DNA from: Streptomyces sp. NBC_00178
GTDB lineage: Bacteria > Actinomycetota > Actinomycetes > Streptomycetales > Streptomycetaceae
Assembly (NCBI RefSeq): GCF_036206005.1
Contig: NZ_CP108143.1
Span: 5,361,501-5,425,500, forward strand
Reading direction: 5' to 3'
Length of the DNA: 64,000 nt
Shown here: piece after piece, positions 18,715-26,895 of the stretch
Layout: the number at the start of each line of letters is the position of its first letter
Numbering within the stretch: the first letter of the stretch is position 1
Position numbers and translations under genes: made by a program
Notes under the pieces: model-generated
Told to the model about the DNA's origin: nothing
Databases searched by the model: none
The model's input: the letters and a program-made list of their open reading frames with translations, nothing else

Positions 18715-20160
18715 ATGACTTCCACCCACGCCTTCTGGCTGGCCGGCCGCCGGGCCACCGGCGAGGACAGCTTCGACGTCACCAACTCCTGGGACGGGCG
18801 CCTCGTCGGCACGGTCTCCGTGCCGACCGACGCCCAGGTCGAGGAAGCCGTCGCGGCGGCATGGGCCGTGCGCGAGGAGTTCGCGGCGACCCCCGCGCAC
18901 GTCCGGGCAGCCGCCCTGGACCACGTCGTACGCCGCCTCACCGAGCGCACCGAGGAGATCGCGCAGCTGATCTCGGCGGAGAACGGCAAGCCCGTCAAGT
19001 GGGCCCGCGGAGAGGTCGGCCGCGCCGTCTCCGTGTTCCGCTTCGCCGCGGAGGAGGCCCGCCGCTTCAACGGAGGCGAGGCCCAGCGCCTCGACACCGA
19101 CGCCGGCGGCACGGGGCGCCTGGGGCTGACCCGCCGCTTCCCGCGCGGCCCCGTGCTCGGCATCTCGCCGTTCAACTTCCCGCTCAACCTGAGCGCCCAC
19201 AAGGTCGCCCCGGCCATCGCCGTCGGCGCGCCGATCATCCTCAAGCCGGCACCCGCCACCCCGATCTCCTCGCTGATCCTGGGTGAGCTGCTGGCCGAGA
19301 CCGACCTCCCCGCCGGGTCCTGGTCCGTGCTGACCGTGCCCAACGACAGGATGCCGGCCCTGGTCCAGGACGAGCGGCTGCCCGTGATCTCCTTCACCGG
19401 GTCCGGCCCGGTCGGCTACTCGATCATGGAGTCGGTGCCCCGCAAGCACTGCACGCTCGAACTCGGCGGCAACGGTGCCGCGGTCGTGCTCGCCGACTGG
19501 TCCTCCGAGGAGGACCTGGACCGGGCGGCCGACCGCATCGCGACCTTCTCCAACTACCAGGGCGGCCAGTCCTGCATCTCGGTGCAGCGGGTCATCGCCG
19601 ACGCCACGGTGTACGACCGGCTCGTCCCGAAGATCGTCGCCGCCGTCGAGGCCCTCGTGACCGGGGACCCCTCCGACGCGGCCACCGACGTCGGCCCGCT
19701 GGTCAGCGAGGACGCCGCGAGCCGTGTCGAGTCCTGGGTCGACGAGGCCGTCAGCGCCGGCGCCGCCCTGCTCACCGGCGGCAAGCGCGACGGGGCCACC
19801 TACGCCCCGACGGTCCTCACCGACCTCCCGGACACCACGACGATCGCCGGCGAGGAGGTCTTCGGGCCGGTCCTGTCCATCAGCCGGACGCACGGGGAGG
19901 CCGAGGCGTTCGCCGCCGTCAACGACTCCAAGTACGGCCTGCAGGCGGGTGTCTTCACCCACGACCTGCAGACCGCCTTCCGCGCCCACCGCGCCCTGGA
20001 GGTCGGCGGCGTGATCATCGGCGACGTGCCCTCCTACCGGGCCGACCAGATGCCGTACGGCGGCGCCAAGCAGTCCGGAACGGGCCGCGAAGGCGTGCGC
20101 TACGCCATGGACGACTACACCTACGAGCGGGTCCTGGTCCTCACCGGCCTGGCCCTGTAG
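18715..20160 (+). CDS. Aldehyde dehydrogenase family protein, probable succinate-semialdehyde role
   Basis: A 481-residue NAD(P)-dependent aldehyde dehydrogenase with catalytic Glu249 in LELGGNGAA and Cys287 in GGQSCISVQR. The ISPFNFPLN cofactor segment replaces the PWNYP of betaine-type enzymes. QSCISVQR is typical of lactaldehyde, phosphonoacetaldehyde and some semialdehyde dehydrogenases. Because gabT and a PucR regulator are next door, oxidation of succinate semialdehyde to succinate is the likeliest job. ATG 18715 has a weak GAAGGG site 10 bases upstream. It is distinct in subfamily from the dehydrogenase at 2199. Confidence 0.82.
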   Translation: MTSTHAFWLAGRRATGEDSFDVTNSWDGRLVGTVSVPTDAQVEEAVAAAWAVREEFAATPAHVRAAALDHVVRRLTERTEEIAQLISAENGKPVKWARGEVGRAVSVFRFAAEEARRFNGGEAQRLDTDAGGTGRLGLTRRFPRGPVLGISPFNFPLNLSAHKVAPAIAVGAPIILKPAPATPISSLILGELLAETDLPAGSWSVLTVPNDRMPALVQDERLPVISFTGSGPVGYSIMESVPRKHCTLELGGNGAAVVLADWSSEEDLDRAADRIATFSNYQGGQSCISVQRVIADATVYDRLVPKIVAAVEALVTGDPSDAATDVGPLVSEDAASRVESWVDEAVSAGAALLTGGKRDGATYAPTVLTDLPDTTTIAGEEVFGPVLSISRTHGEAEAFAAVNDSKYGLQAGVFTHDLQTAFRAHRALEVGGVIIGDVPSYRADQMPYGGAKQSGTGREGVRYAMDDYTYERVLVLTGLAL

Positions 20161-20173
20161 CTCCGGGACGTTC

Positions 20174-20215
20174 ACGGGCCCGCCCCTGCCGCCCCGGCGC
20201 CGGGGGCAGGCCCGT
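20174..20215. terminator. Bidirectional terminator between convergent genes
   Basis: ACGGGCC pairs with GGCCCGT, then one C-A mismatch, then GCCCC with GGGGC, around a GC-rich loop. It lies between the aldehyde dehydrogenase and the DUF4157 gene, whose stops face each other. Confidence 0.5.
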
Positions 20216-20236
20216 CGTCCTTACACCTGCTGGTCC

Positions 20237-21808
20237 TTACACCTGCTCCCATTCCGACTCGGAGTCGGACGGAAGGTGCTGGTCGGACGTCATGCGGGAC
20301 TGCCCGGACGCCGACTCCGCCTCCGCGGCCTCCTTCGTCTGTTCCAGGATGCGTTCGCGGAATTTGTAGCCGCGGGGCTCGGCGGCTTCCGCCACCAGCT
20401 GGAGCGCGGCCCCGGTCAGCCAGTCCGGTGCCCGCCACCGGAACATCTCGCCGTGCGACCCGGACGCGACCACCCGGTAGCCGTACGTCGCCCCGATCGT
20501 GGCGTTGGCCGCCTCGAAAGCCATCTGGCAGGCGCCGCACGCCTTCTTCACGCCGCCCATGGCCACCTCCTGGATCCGGCCCTCACCCTGCGGCCACGGA
20601 TTCTCCCGCCAGTTCGCGATCTGCTCGCCGAGCAGAGTCATCTCGCCGTGGACGGAGGCGTCCTTCTTCGGGTGCTCGGGGTTGCGGCTCCAGGTGCCCG
20701 CCGACGACCGCAGCTCTCGCGTGGTGGCCGCGAGACGGGAGTCGTCCCCGTGCGCCTTCTCGTAGTCCCCGGAAAGCGCCGCCCGCAGCTTGAGCTGGTC
20801 CTTGCGACGGCGCGGAACGGCCGACAGCTCCGCGGCATGGTCCATCGCGGCCCCCACCGAGTCGAGCCCCGATCGCTGCTTCGCCTCGGACAGCTTCTTC
20901 GCACCGGAGTTGGACGCGTACCGCAGCCCTTGGCCCGGCACATCCGTGACCGCCACGTGCGGTGTCTTCCCCGCGTTCGGTGCGTGCGCCTCCCGGGCGA
21001 TCCTGTCCTTCATGCGCAGATCCGCCGGACGGGTGCCCGGCCCGCTCGGCTTCACCTGCCTGTAGCGCGGGTTGCCGGACTGTTCCACCTCCTTGTCCTC
21101 GTCGCCGCCCGCCCGTTGCACCTGCGGCGCCTGTTGCACATGCGGCGCCTGTTGCACGTGCGATTCCGTCGCCCCGGTTCCGGACCGCGACCCGGGCGCC
21201 GCCTCCGCCGACGGCGGGGCCTGCGCCAGCACGCGGGTCGCATTGGCCTCGGCCTCCCGCTCGAAACGGTCGCCGGGATCCGACAACCGCAGTCCTGCGC
21301 CGTCGGCTGTACCCGACACCGGGCCCTGCCGCTGCTGGATCACATGGGTCAGCTCGTGCGCCAGAGTGTGCTTGTCGCCACCACCCTCACCGAGAACCAC
21401 ATGACTGCCCGAGGTGTACGCGCGCGCCCCGATCTCCGCGGCCGAACGCCGCGCGGCAGCGCCTTCGTGCACCCGTACGTCGGAGAAGTCGTGTCCAAGG
21501 CGGGCCTCCATCTCCTGCCGCACAGGTTCCGCCAGCGGGCTGCCCGCCCCCCGCAGCACGTCGTGGACGGCCGACCGCGGCACCGGTGCTCCGGGACCCT
21601 CCCCGTGGCCGGGCCCGTGCGCGTGGCTCTCCTGCTCCATCGCCCGGAGTACGGCGGCATTCCCCGCCGCGCGCTGCAAGGCCAGGAGCGCCTCGGCCCT
21701 GGATGTGGTGACCGAGCCGCGGAGCGGCGGGCCGGCCGTTCGCACCCGCCCTGCCGGCAGCGGCTGCCTGCCGTCTCCCGATGTCCGCCGCGACTCGTGT
21801 GCGTGCAT
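20237..21808 (-). CDS. DUF4157 (eCIS core domain) protein with C-terminal deaminase-like toxin domain
   Basis: A 523-residue two-part protein. Residues about 40-165 form a DUF4157 domain: the LQRAAGN start, the GHDFSDVRVHEG strand, and the pseudo-metallopeptidase motif H151-E-L-T-H155 followed by VIQQ. DUF4157 proteins are associated with extracellular contractile injection systems and often carry effectors. A Gln/Pro linker with HVQQAP repeats follows. The C-terminal part (about 250-480) contains H387-G-E389 and, 35 residues later, C424-G-A-C427, the zinc-binding His/Glu/Cys/Cys pattern of the cytidine deaminase fold. I infer a nucleic-acid or nucleotide deaminase toxin; the exact family is undetermined. 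No eCIS structural gene or obvious immunity gene is adjacent. Start ATG 21808 has GGGGAA upstream. Confidence 0.72.
   Translation of the reverse strand: MHAHESRRTSGDGRQPLPAGRVRTAGPPLRGSVTTSRAEALLALQRAAGNAAVLRAMEQESHAHGPGHGEGPGAPVPRSAVHDVLRGAGSPLAEPVRQEMEARLGHDFSDVRVHEGAAARRSAAEIGARAYTSGSHVVLGEGGGDKHTLAHELTHVIQQRQGPVSGTADGAGLRLSDPGDRFEREAEANATRVLAQAPPSAEAAPGSRSGTGATESHVQQAPHVQQAPQVQRAGGDEDKEVEQSGNPRYRQVKPSGPGTRPADLRMKDRIAREAHAPNAGKTPHVAVTDVPGQGLRYASNSGAKKLSEAKQRSGLDSVGAAMDHAAELSAVPRRRKDQLKLRAALSGDYEKAHGDDSRLAATTRELRSSAGTWSRNPEHPKKDASVHGEMTLLGEQIANWRENPWPQGEGRIQEVAMGGVKKACGACQMAFEAANATIGATYGYRVVASGSHGEMFRWRAPDWLTGAALQLVAEAAEPRGYKFRERILEQTKEAAEAESASGQSRMTSDQHLPSDSESEWEQV
21107..21160 (-). repeat. 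Three tandem 18-base repeats encoding an HVQQAP linker
   Basis: Residues 217-234 of the DUF4157 protein read HVQQAP, HVQQAP and QVQRAG, each from an 18-base unit. They mark the flexible join between the DUF4157 half and the toxin half, and can expand or contract by slippage. Confidence 0.7.
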
Positions 21809-22028
21809 ATGAGGTTCCCCGGTTCCGTAGGACTCGCCGTTTCGGCGAGCCACGTTCCCACGCCTCAGGTCCACCGGAAAGGGACGGGAGGGCAGCGTCC
21901 GGGGCACGATCCGCCATCGGCCCGGCCCCGGCGTGCGCGCGGCCAGGCGGAGAGTGCGGGGTAGCCCGAGCGGCGGAGTTCCCGGGCGGCCCGGAAACTC
22001 CCGGGCCGGTGGTGACCCGCCCGGTGGA

Positions 22029-22068
22029 GCGGGCTCCCGGCGGCCTGCGCGGGCCGCCGGGAGCCCGC
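22029..22068. other. Long perfect hairpin in a 368-base divergent intergenic region
   Basis: Bases 21809-22176, between the DUF4157 gene and the acyl-CoA dehydrogenase, hold no gene. Their main feature is a 17-pair perfect stem (22029-22045 with 22052-22068) and a TGCGCG loop. A terminator is unexpected here because both flanking genes are transcribed outward. It may be a remnant of a lost gene's 3' end or a barrier between promoters. Confidence 0.6.
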
Positions 22069-22176
22069 CGCAGAGGTGGTGGGGGTGACGCGGATCGGGT
22101 AGATACGGACGAGTGGTACTGATCGGCACGCGTACGGCCCGACCCATACCCCGACTCGCGGCGAGGTGAGCTCCTC

Positions 22177-24123
22177 ATGTCCGCCCCATCCGACATCCCC
22201 CAGGCCCCCAAAGTCACCGAGCGCGAAGCACGGCAGGTGGCCGAGGCCGCCCGCGAACAGGACTGGCGCAAGCCCAGCTTCGCCAAGGAACTCTTCCTCG
22301 GACGCTTCCGGCTCGACCTGATCCACCCCCACCCCCAGCCCGCCCCCGACGACGTGCGGCGCGGCGAGGCCTTCCTCGCCCGGATGCGCGAATTCTGCGA
22401 GACCCGGGTCGACGGCGCCCTCATCGAGCGCGAGGCGAAGATCCCCGACGAGGTGATCAACGGGCTCAGGGAGCTCGGCGCCCTCGGCATGAAGATCGAG
22501 ACGAAGTACGGCGGCCTGGGGCTGACCCAGGTCTACTACAACAAGGCGCTCGCGCTCGCCGGTTCGGCGAGCCCCGCCATCGGCGCGCTCCTCTCGGCGC
22601 ACCAGTCCATCGGCGTACCCCAGCCGCTGAAGATGTTCGGCACCCAGGAGCAGAAGGACACCTTCCTGCCCCGCCTGGCGCGCACGGACATCTCGGCGTT
22701 CCTCCTCACGGAACCCGACGTCGGCTCCGACCCGGCCCGGCTCGCGACGACCGCGGTGCCCGACGGCGACGAGTACGTCCTGGACGGCGTGAAGCTCTGG
22801 ACGACCAACGGCGTGGTCGCCGACCTGCTCGTGGTGATGGCCCGCGTGCCCGAGTCCGACGGCCACAAGGGCGGCATCACCGCCTTCGTCGTCGAGGCCG
22901 ACTCCCCGGGCATCACCGTGGAGCACCGCAACGCCTTCATGGGCCTGCGCGGCATCGAGAACGGCCTGACGCGCTTCCACGGCGTACGGGTCCCCGCGGC
23001 CAACCGGATCGGCCCCGAGGGCGCCGGTCTCAAGATCGCCCTCACCACGCTCAACACCGGCCGCCTCTCGCTGCCCGCCATGTGCGTCGGCGTCGGGAAG
23101 TGGTCCCTGAAGATCGCCCGCGAATGGTCGGCGGTCCGCGAGCAGTGGGGCAGGCCGGTCGCCCGCCACGAAGCGGTCGGCGCGAAGATCTCCTTCATCG
23201 CCGCCACCACCTTCGCCCTCGAAGCGGTCGTGGACCTCTCCTCGCAGATGGCCGACGAGAGCCGCAACGACATCCGCATCGAGGCCGCGCTCGCCAAACT
23301 GTACGGCTCGGAGATGGGCTGGCTCATCTCCGACGAACTGGTCCAGATCCGCGGCGGACGCGGCTTCGAGACCGCCGACTCGCTGGCCGCCCGCGGCGAA
23401 CGGGCCGTCCCCGCCGAGCAGATGCTCCGCGACATGCGGATCAACCGCATCTTCGAGGGCTCCACGGAGATCATGCACCTGCTGATCGCCCGCGAGGCCG
23501 TCGACGCCCACCTCAAGGTCGCCGGTGACATCATCGACCCCGACAAGGCCCTCGCCGACAAGGCGAGGGCGGGTGCCAACGCCGCGCAGTTCTACGCGCG
23601 CTGGCTGCCCAAACTGGTCAGCGGCCCCGGCCGGGTGCCCAACGCCTACGGTGAGTTCCGCGTCCCGGGCCACCCCGACCTCTCGACCCACCTGCGGTAC
23701 GTCGAACGCTCCTCCCGCAAGCTGGCCCGCTCGACCTTCTACGCGATGTCCCGCTGGCAGGGGCGCATGGAGACCAAGCAGGGCTTCCTCGGCCGGATCG
23801 TCGACATCGGCGCCGAGCTCTTCGCGATGAGCGCCGCCTGCGTCCGTGCCGAGCACCTGCGGGTCAACGACGACCACGGGCGCGAGGCCTACCAGCTCGC
23901 CGACGTGTTCTGCCGGCAGTCCCGGCTCCGCGTCGAGGAGCTCTTCGGCCGGCTGTGGTCCAACACCGACGACATCGACCGCCGCGTGGTCGACGGCGTC
24001 CTCTCCGGGACCTACACCTGGCTGGAGGAGGGCGTCATCGACCCGAGCGGTGAGGGCGCCTGGATCGCCGACGCCACCCCCGGGCCCGCCGAGGGGGACA
24101 ACGTCCACCGCCCCATCCGCTGA
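22177..24123 (+). CDS. Acyl-CoA dehydrogenase (long, very-long-chain type)
   Basis: A 648-residue flavoprotein, longer than the roughly 380 residues of simple acyl-CoA dehydrogenases, with a C-terminal extension as in very-long-chain enzymes. Visible segments are FLLTEPDVGSDPARL and LDGVKLWTTNG (flavin and substrate contacts), IRGGRGFE, and INRIFEGSTEIMHL, where the Glu of FEGSTE is in the usual position of the catalytic base. It should introduce the alpha-beta double bond in fatty acyl-CoA beta-oxidation. GAGGTGAG lies 7 bases before ATG 22177. It is monocistronic, ending in a strong hairpin. Confidence 0.9.
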   Translation: MSAPSDIPQAPKVTEREARQVAEAAREQDWRKPSFAKELFLGRFRLDLIHPHPQPAPDDVRRGEAFLARMREFCETRVDGALIEREAKIPDEVINGLRELGALGMKIETKYGGLGLTQVYYNKALALAGSASPAIGALLSAHQSIGVPQPLKMFGTQEQKDTFLPRLARTDISAFLLTEPDVGSDPARLATTAVPDGDEYVLDGVKLWTTNGVVADLLVVMARVPESDGHKGGITAFVVEADSPGITVEHRNAFMGLRGIENGLTRFHGVRVPAANRIGPEGAGLKIALTTLNTGRLSLPAMCVGVGKWSLKIAREWSAVREQWGRPVARHEAVGAKISFIAATTFALEAVVDLSSQMADESRNDIRIEAALAKLYGSEMGWLISDELVQIRGGRGFETADSLAARGERAVPAEQMLRDMRINRIFEGSTEIMHLLIAREAVDAHLKVAGDIIDPDKALADKARAGANAAQFYARWLPKLVSGPGRVPNAYGEFRVPGHPDLSTHLRYVERSSRKLARSTFYAMSRWQGRMETKQGFLGRIVDIGAELFAMSAACVRAEHLRVNDDHGREAYQLADVFCRQSRLRVEELFGRLWSNTDDIDRRVVDGVLSGTYTWLEEGVIDPSGEGAWIADATPGPAEGDNVHRPIR

Positions 24124-24135
24124 CCCACCGCAGCC

Positions 24136-24168
24136 GCGGGGCGCGTCCACTGCCTGGACGCGCCCCGC
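24136..24168 (+). terminator. Terminator after the acyl-CoA dehydrogenase
   Basis: A 14-pair perfect stem (GCGGGGCGCGTCCA with its complement) closes a CTGCC loop 13 bases after the stop codon. Confidence 0.7.
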
Positions 24169-24201
24169 CGCCGTGTCCCGGGCGGGGCAGTATGGGCGCC
24201 C

Positions 24202-25446
24202 GTGACCGTCATCGACATCCCCGGCTCCAAGTCCGTCACCGCCCGCGCCCTCTTCCTGGCCGCCGCTGCGAACGGCACCACCACCCTCGTCCGGCCGCTC
24301 GCCTCGGACGACACCGAGGGGTTCGCCGAGGGCCTGACCCGTCTCGGGTACGGGGTGCGCAAGGAGCCGGACCGGTGGCACATCGAGGGGCGCCCCGCCG
24401 GACCCGCCGTCGCGGAGGCGGACGTCCACTGCCGCGACGGGGCCACCACCGCCCGCTTCCTGCCGACGCTCGCCGCCGCGGCCGCCCGCGGCACCTACCG
24501 CTTCGACGCCTCGGCGCAGATGCGCCGCCGCCCCCTGGCCCCGCTCACCCGGGCCCTGCGCACCCTGGGCGTCGACCTGCGCCACGAGGGCGCCGAGGGC
24601 CACCACCCGCTGACCGTCGAGGCCTCGGGCGTCAAGGGCGGCGAACTCACCCTCGACGCGGGGGAGTCCTCGCAGTACCTCACCGCTCTGCTCATGCTCG
24701 GCCCGCTCACCGCCGAGGGACTGCGGATCGACGTCACCGAACTCGTCTCGGCCCCGTACATCGAGATCACCCTCGCGATGATGCGCGGCTTCGGCGTCGA
24801 AGTGGTCCGGGAGGGCGACATGTTCACCGTCCCGCCGGGCGGCTACCGCGCCACCACCTACGCCGTCGAGCCGGACGCCTCCACCGCGAGCTACTTCTTC
24901 GCCGCCGCGGCCCTCACGGGTCGCGAGGTCACCGTCCCGGGCCTGGGCACGGGCGCGCTCCAGGGCGACGTGCGCTTCACCGACGTCCTGCGGCGCATGG
25001 GCGCAGAGGTCCGCACGACCGCCGGGCGGACCACCGTCACGGCGGTCCGCCCCCTCTCCGGGCTCACCGTGAACATGCGTGACATCTCCGACACGATGCC
25101 CACGCTCGCCGCGATCGCGCCGTTCGCGACGTCGCCGGTGCGCATCGAGGACGTCGCCAACACACGGGTCAAGGAGTGCGACCGGCTGGAGGCCTGCGCG
25201 CAGAACCTGCGGAACATGGGCATCACCGTGCACACCGGGCCCGACTGGATCGAGATCCACCCCGGCACTCCCCGGCCCGCCGAGATCGTCACCCACGGCG
25301 ACCACCGGATCGTCATGTCCTTCGCGGTCACCGGGCTCCGCACGCCCGGGATCCGCTTCGACGACCCCGGGTGCGTGCGGAAGACGTTCCCCCGATTCCA
25401 CGAGGAGTTCGCGGCCTTCGTCGCGGGGGGCGCCGACGGGAAATGA
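24202..25446 (+). CDS. aroA: 3-phosphoshikimate 1-carboxyvinyltransferase (EPSP synthase-like)
   Basis: A 414-residue EPSP-synthase family protein. It has the N-terminal PGSKSVTARALFLAA (phosphate-binding Lys-Ser), LDAGESSQYLTALLM, DTMPTLA (catalytic Asp), NTRVKECDRLEA and GDHRIVMSFA. The expected reaction joins phosphoenolpyruvate to shikimate-3-phosphate. It is slightly shorter than classical AroA and starts almost at the KS motif. I recall that Streptomyces carry more than one aroA homologue, so this may be a second copy. It overlaps no other shikimate gene. GTG 24202 has only a weak GGGCGGGG site, so leaderless translation is possible. Confidence 0.8.
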   Translation: MTVIDIPGSKSVTARALFLAAAANGTTTLVRPLASDDTEGFAEGLTRLGYGVRKEPDRWHIEGRPAGPAVAEADVHCRDGATTARFLPTLAAAAARGTYRFDASAQMRRRPLAPLTRALRTLGVDLRHEGAEGHHPLTVEASGVKGGELTLDAGESSQYLTALLMLGPLTAEGLRIDVTELVSAPYIEITLAMMRGFGVEVVREGDMFTVPPGGYRATTYAVEPDASTASYFFAAAALTGREVTVPGLGTGALQGDVRFTDVLRRMGAEVRTTAGRTTVTAVRPLSGLTVNMRDISDTMPTLAAIAPFATSPVRIEDVANTRVKECDRLEACAQNLRNMGITVHTGPDWIEIHPGTPRPAEIVTHGDHRIVMSFAVTGLRTPGIRFDDPGCVRKTFPRFHEEFAAFVAGGADGK

Positions 25447-25471
25447 CGGTGCGCCCCGGTAGGCGGCGGGC

Positions 25472-25484
25472 TACGGTCACCCGC
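25472..25484 (+). promoter_or_regulatory. Leaderless promoter -10 before the nucleotidyltransferase
   Basis: TACGGT (25472-25477) lies exactly 7 bases before ATG 25485. This fits a -10 box whose transcript begins at the start codon; no ribosome-binding site is present. Confidence 0.45.
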
Positions 25485-25979
25485 ATGATGGCGCCCGGGG
25501 ATGTCCTGGCCGTCCTCGCGCTGCTGCGCGGGGCCGGCGCCGACGTGGTGCTCGCCGGGGGCTGGGGCATCGACGCCCTGCTGGGCGAACAGACGCGTGA
25601 GCACCGCGATCTCGACCTGCTGCACGACCGGGCGCAGGAGGCCGCGGTCGTGGCCGCGCTGGAGTCCGCCGGCTACACCGAGACGCTGGACCAGCGGCCC
25701 GTCCGCTTCGTCCTCAGCCACCCCTCCGGGCCCGAGATCGACCTGCACCCACTGGAGTTCGCCGCCGACGGCTCGGCCGTGCAGGCATCGCCCGACCCCG
25801 CGGCGCCCTTCCGCTATCCGGCGGCCTGTTTCGTCACCGGCACCATCGGTCCGGTCACCGTGCGCTGCATCTCCGCCGAGCGGCAGGCGGACTTCCACCA
25901 GGGCTACGAACCCGCCGGCCGGGACGTGGCGGACATGGCGCACCTGCGGAGGAAGTTCGGTATCGAGACCGCATTCTGA
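25485..25979 (+). CDS. Nucleotidyltransferase-domain protein (ANT(2'')/Lnu-like)
   Basis: A 164-residue protein with the minimal nucleotidyltransferase core: LAGGWGIDALLG followed by HRDLDLLHD, where the Asp pair would bind metal, and a third Asp in EIDLHPLEF. Similar small proteins include aminoglycoside 2''- and lincosamide adenylyltransferases; actual resistance cannot be inferred. The start is set at ATG 25485 because of the leaderless promoter. A longer form from ATG 25443 would overlap the aroA stop by 4 bases (ATGA), so coupling to aroA remains possible. Confidence 0.7.
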   Translation: MMAPGDVLAVLALLRGAGADVVLAGGWGIDALLGEQTREHRDLDLLHDRAQEAAVVAALESAGYTETLDQRPVRFVLSHPSGPEIDLHPLEFAADGSAVQASPDPAAPFRYPAACFVTGTIGPVTVRCISAERQADFHQGYEPAGRDVADMAHLRRKFGIETAF

Positions 25980-26057
25980 TCACCGCATGCCGCACAATCG
26001 AGCCTCGGCCGCGACCGGACACCGGTCCCGGCCCGTCAACGGGAGGCAGGGGCAGGC

Positions 26058-26834
26058 ATGTTCGGGGTGCGCGGAGCGGATGTCCGGCGACGGGGCGGCG
26101 GCCGGCGGAGCGCCGCGGCGGCGGGATGCGCGGTGATCGCGCTCGCGGGTGTCACCGGATGCGGCGGCGGCGGTGACGACGGCAAGCCGAAGGCCTCGAC
26201 GCGTCCCGCGCCCTCCCGCCCGGCGGCCACCGCCCGCGGCCTCACCGAGGCGCAGCTCACCGCCCTCGCCCTCGCCGAGGGGGAGAAGGCCGGCGGCCTC
26301 ACCGTGTCCGAGTACTCCCAGGGCGGGCCGCTCGGCGACGCCTACACGGCCTCGCCAGCCGTGTGCCGGCCGCTGGTCAGCCTGGCCGGGGACGTGTCCG
26401 GCCACACCCCCACCGCACAGGTGCAGCGGAGGGCCGGCACACCCGGCGGGATACTCGGCGTCACCGTCGACGTGACCCTGCGCTCCTACGCCGACGAGGA
26501 CGCGGCCCAGGTCATGCGGGCGCTCGGCCGGGCGGGACGGGCGTGCGCCGGGGGTTTCACCGAGGAGCGGGCCGTCGCCCGCGCCGCGTACGAGAAGGCC
26601 GAACCCGCCGCGCTGCCCTCCTTCGCCGGTGAGGCCGACGAGGCGAAGGCCTTCCGCTTCACCGTCCTCGACGTGAAGGGGAAGCTGAAGCTGTACGAGT
26701 ACCTCACCGTCCTGCGGTCCGGGTCCACCACGCTCGCCTTCCGGGGCGAGACCCTCGGCACGAAGGACATCGGCCGGATTCCCGAGGACGTCATGGCCGC
26801 CCAGTGGAGGAAATTCCGTGCCGGCCGGGCCTGA
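26058..26834 (+). CDS. Secreted lipoprotein of unknown function
   Basis: A 258-residue protein with Arg-rich start, hydrophobic AVIALAGVTGC and lipobox Cys35, followed by Gly/Asp-rich mature sequence. No catalytic family is recognised; the mature domain (about 65-255) is mixed alpha/beta with TEAQLTALALAEGEKAGG at its start. GGGAGGCAGGGGC lies before ATG 26058. It ends 61 bases before dxr in the same direction, so the two may be partly co-transcribed. Confidence 0.75.
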   Translation: MFGVRGADVRRRGGGRRSAAAAGCAVIALAGVTGCGGGGDDGKPKASTRPAPSRPAATARGLTEAQLTALALAEGEKAGGLTVSEYSQGGPLGDAYTASPAVCRPLVSLAGDVSGHTPTAQVQRRAGTPGGILGVTVDVTLRSYADEDAAQVMRALGRAGRACAGGFTEERAVARAAYEKAEPAALPSFAGEADEAKAFRFTVLDVKGKLKLYEYLTVLRSGSTTLAFRGETLGTKDIGRIPEDVMAAQWRKFRAGRA

Positions 26835-26895
26835 GGCACACGCCGACGGGGATGCCCTGTCGGTGCGCCCCGCGGATGCGGCAACAATGGGGGCC

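Noticed and set aside
25485..25979. Antibiotic-resistance adenylyltransferase
   Set aside because: Only the general nucleotidyltransferase core is visible; substrate cannot be deduced from the sequence, so no resistance claim is made.
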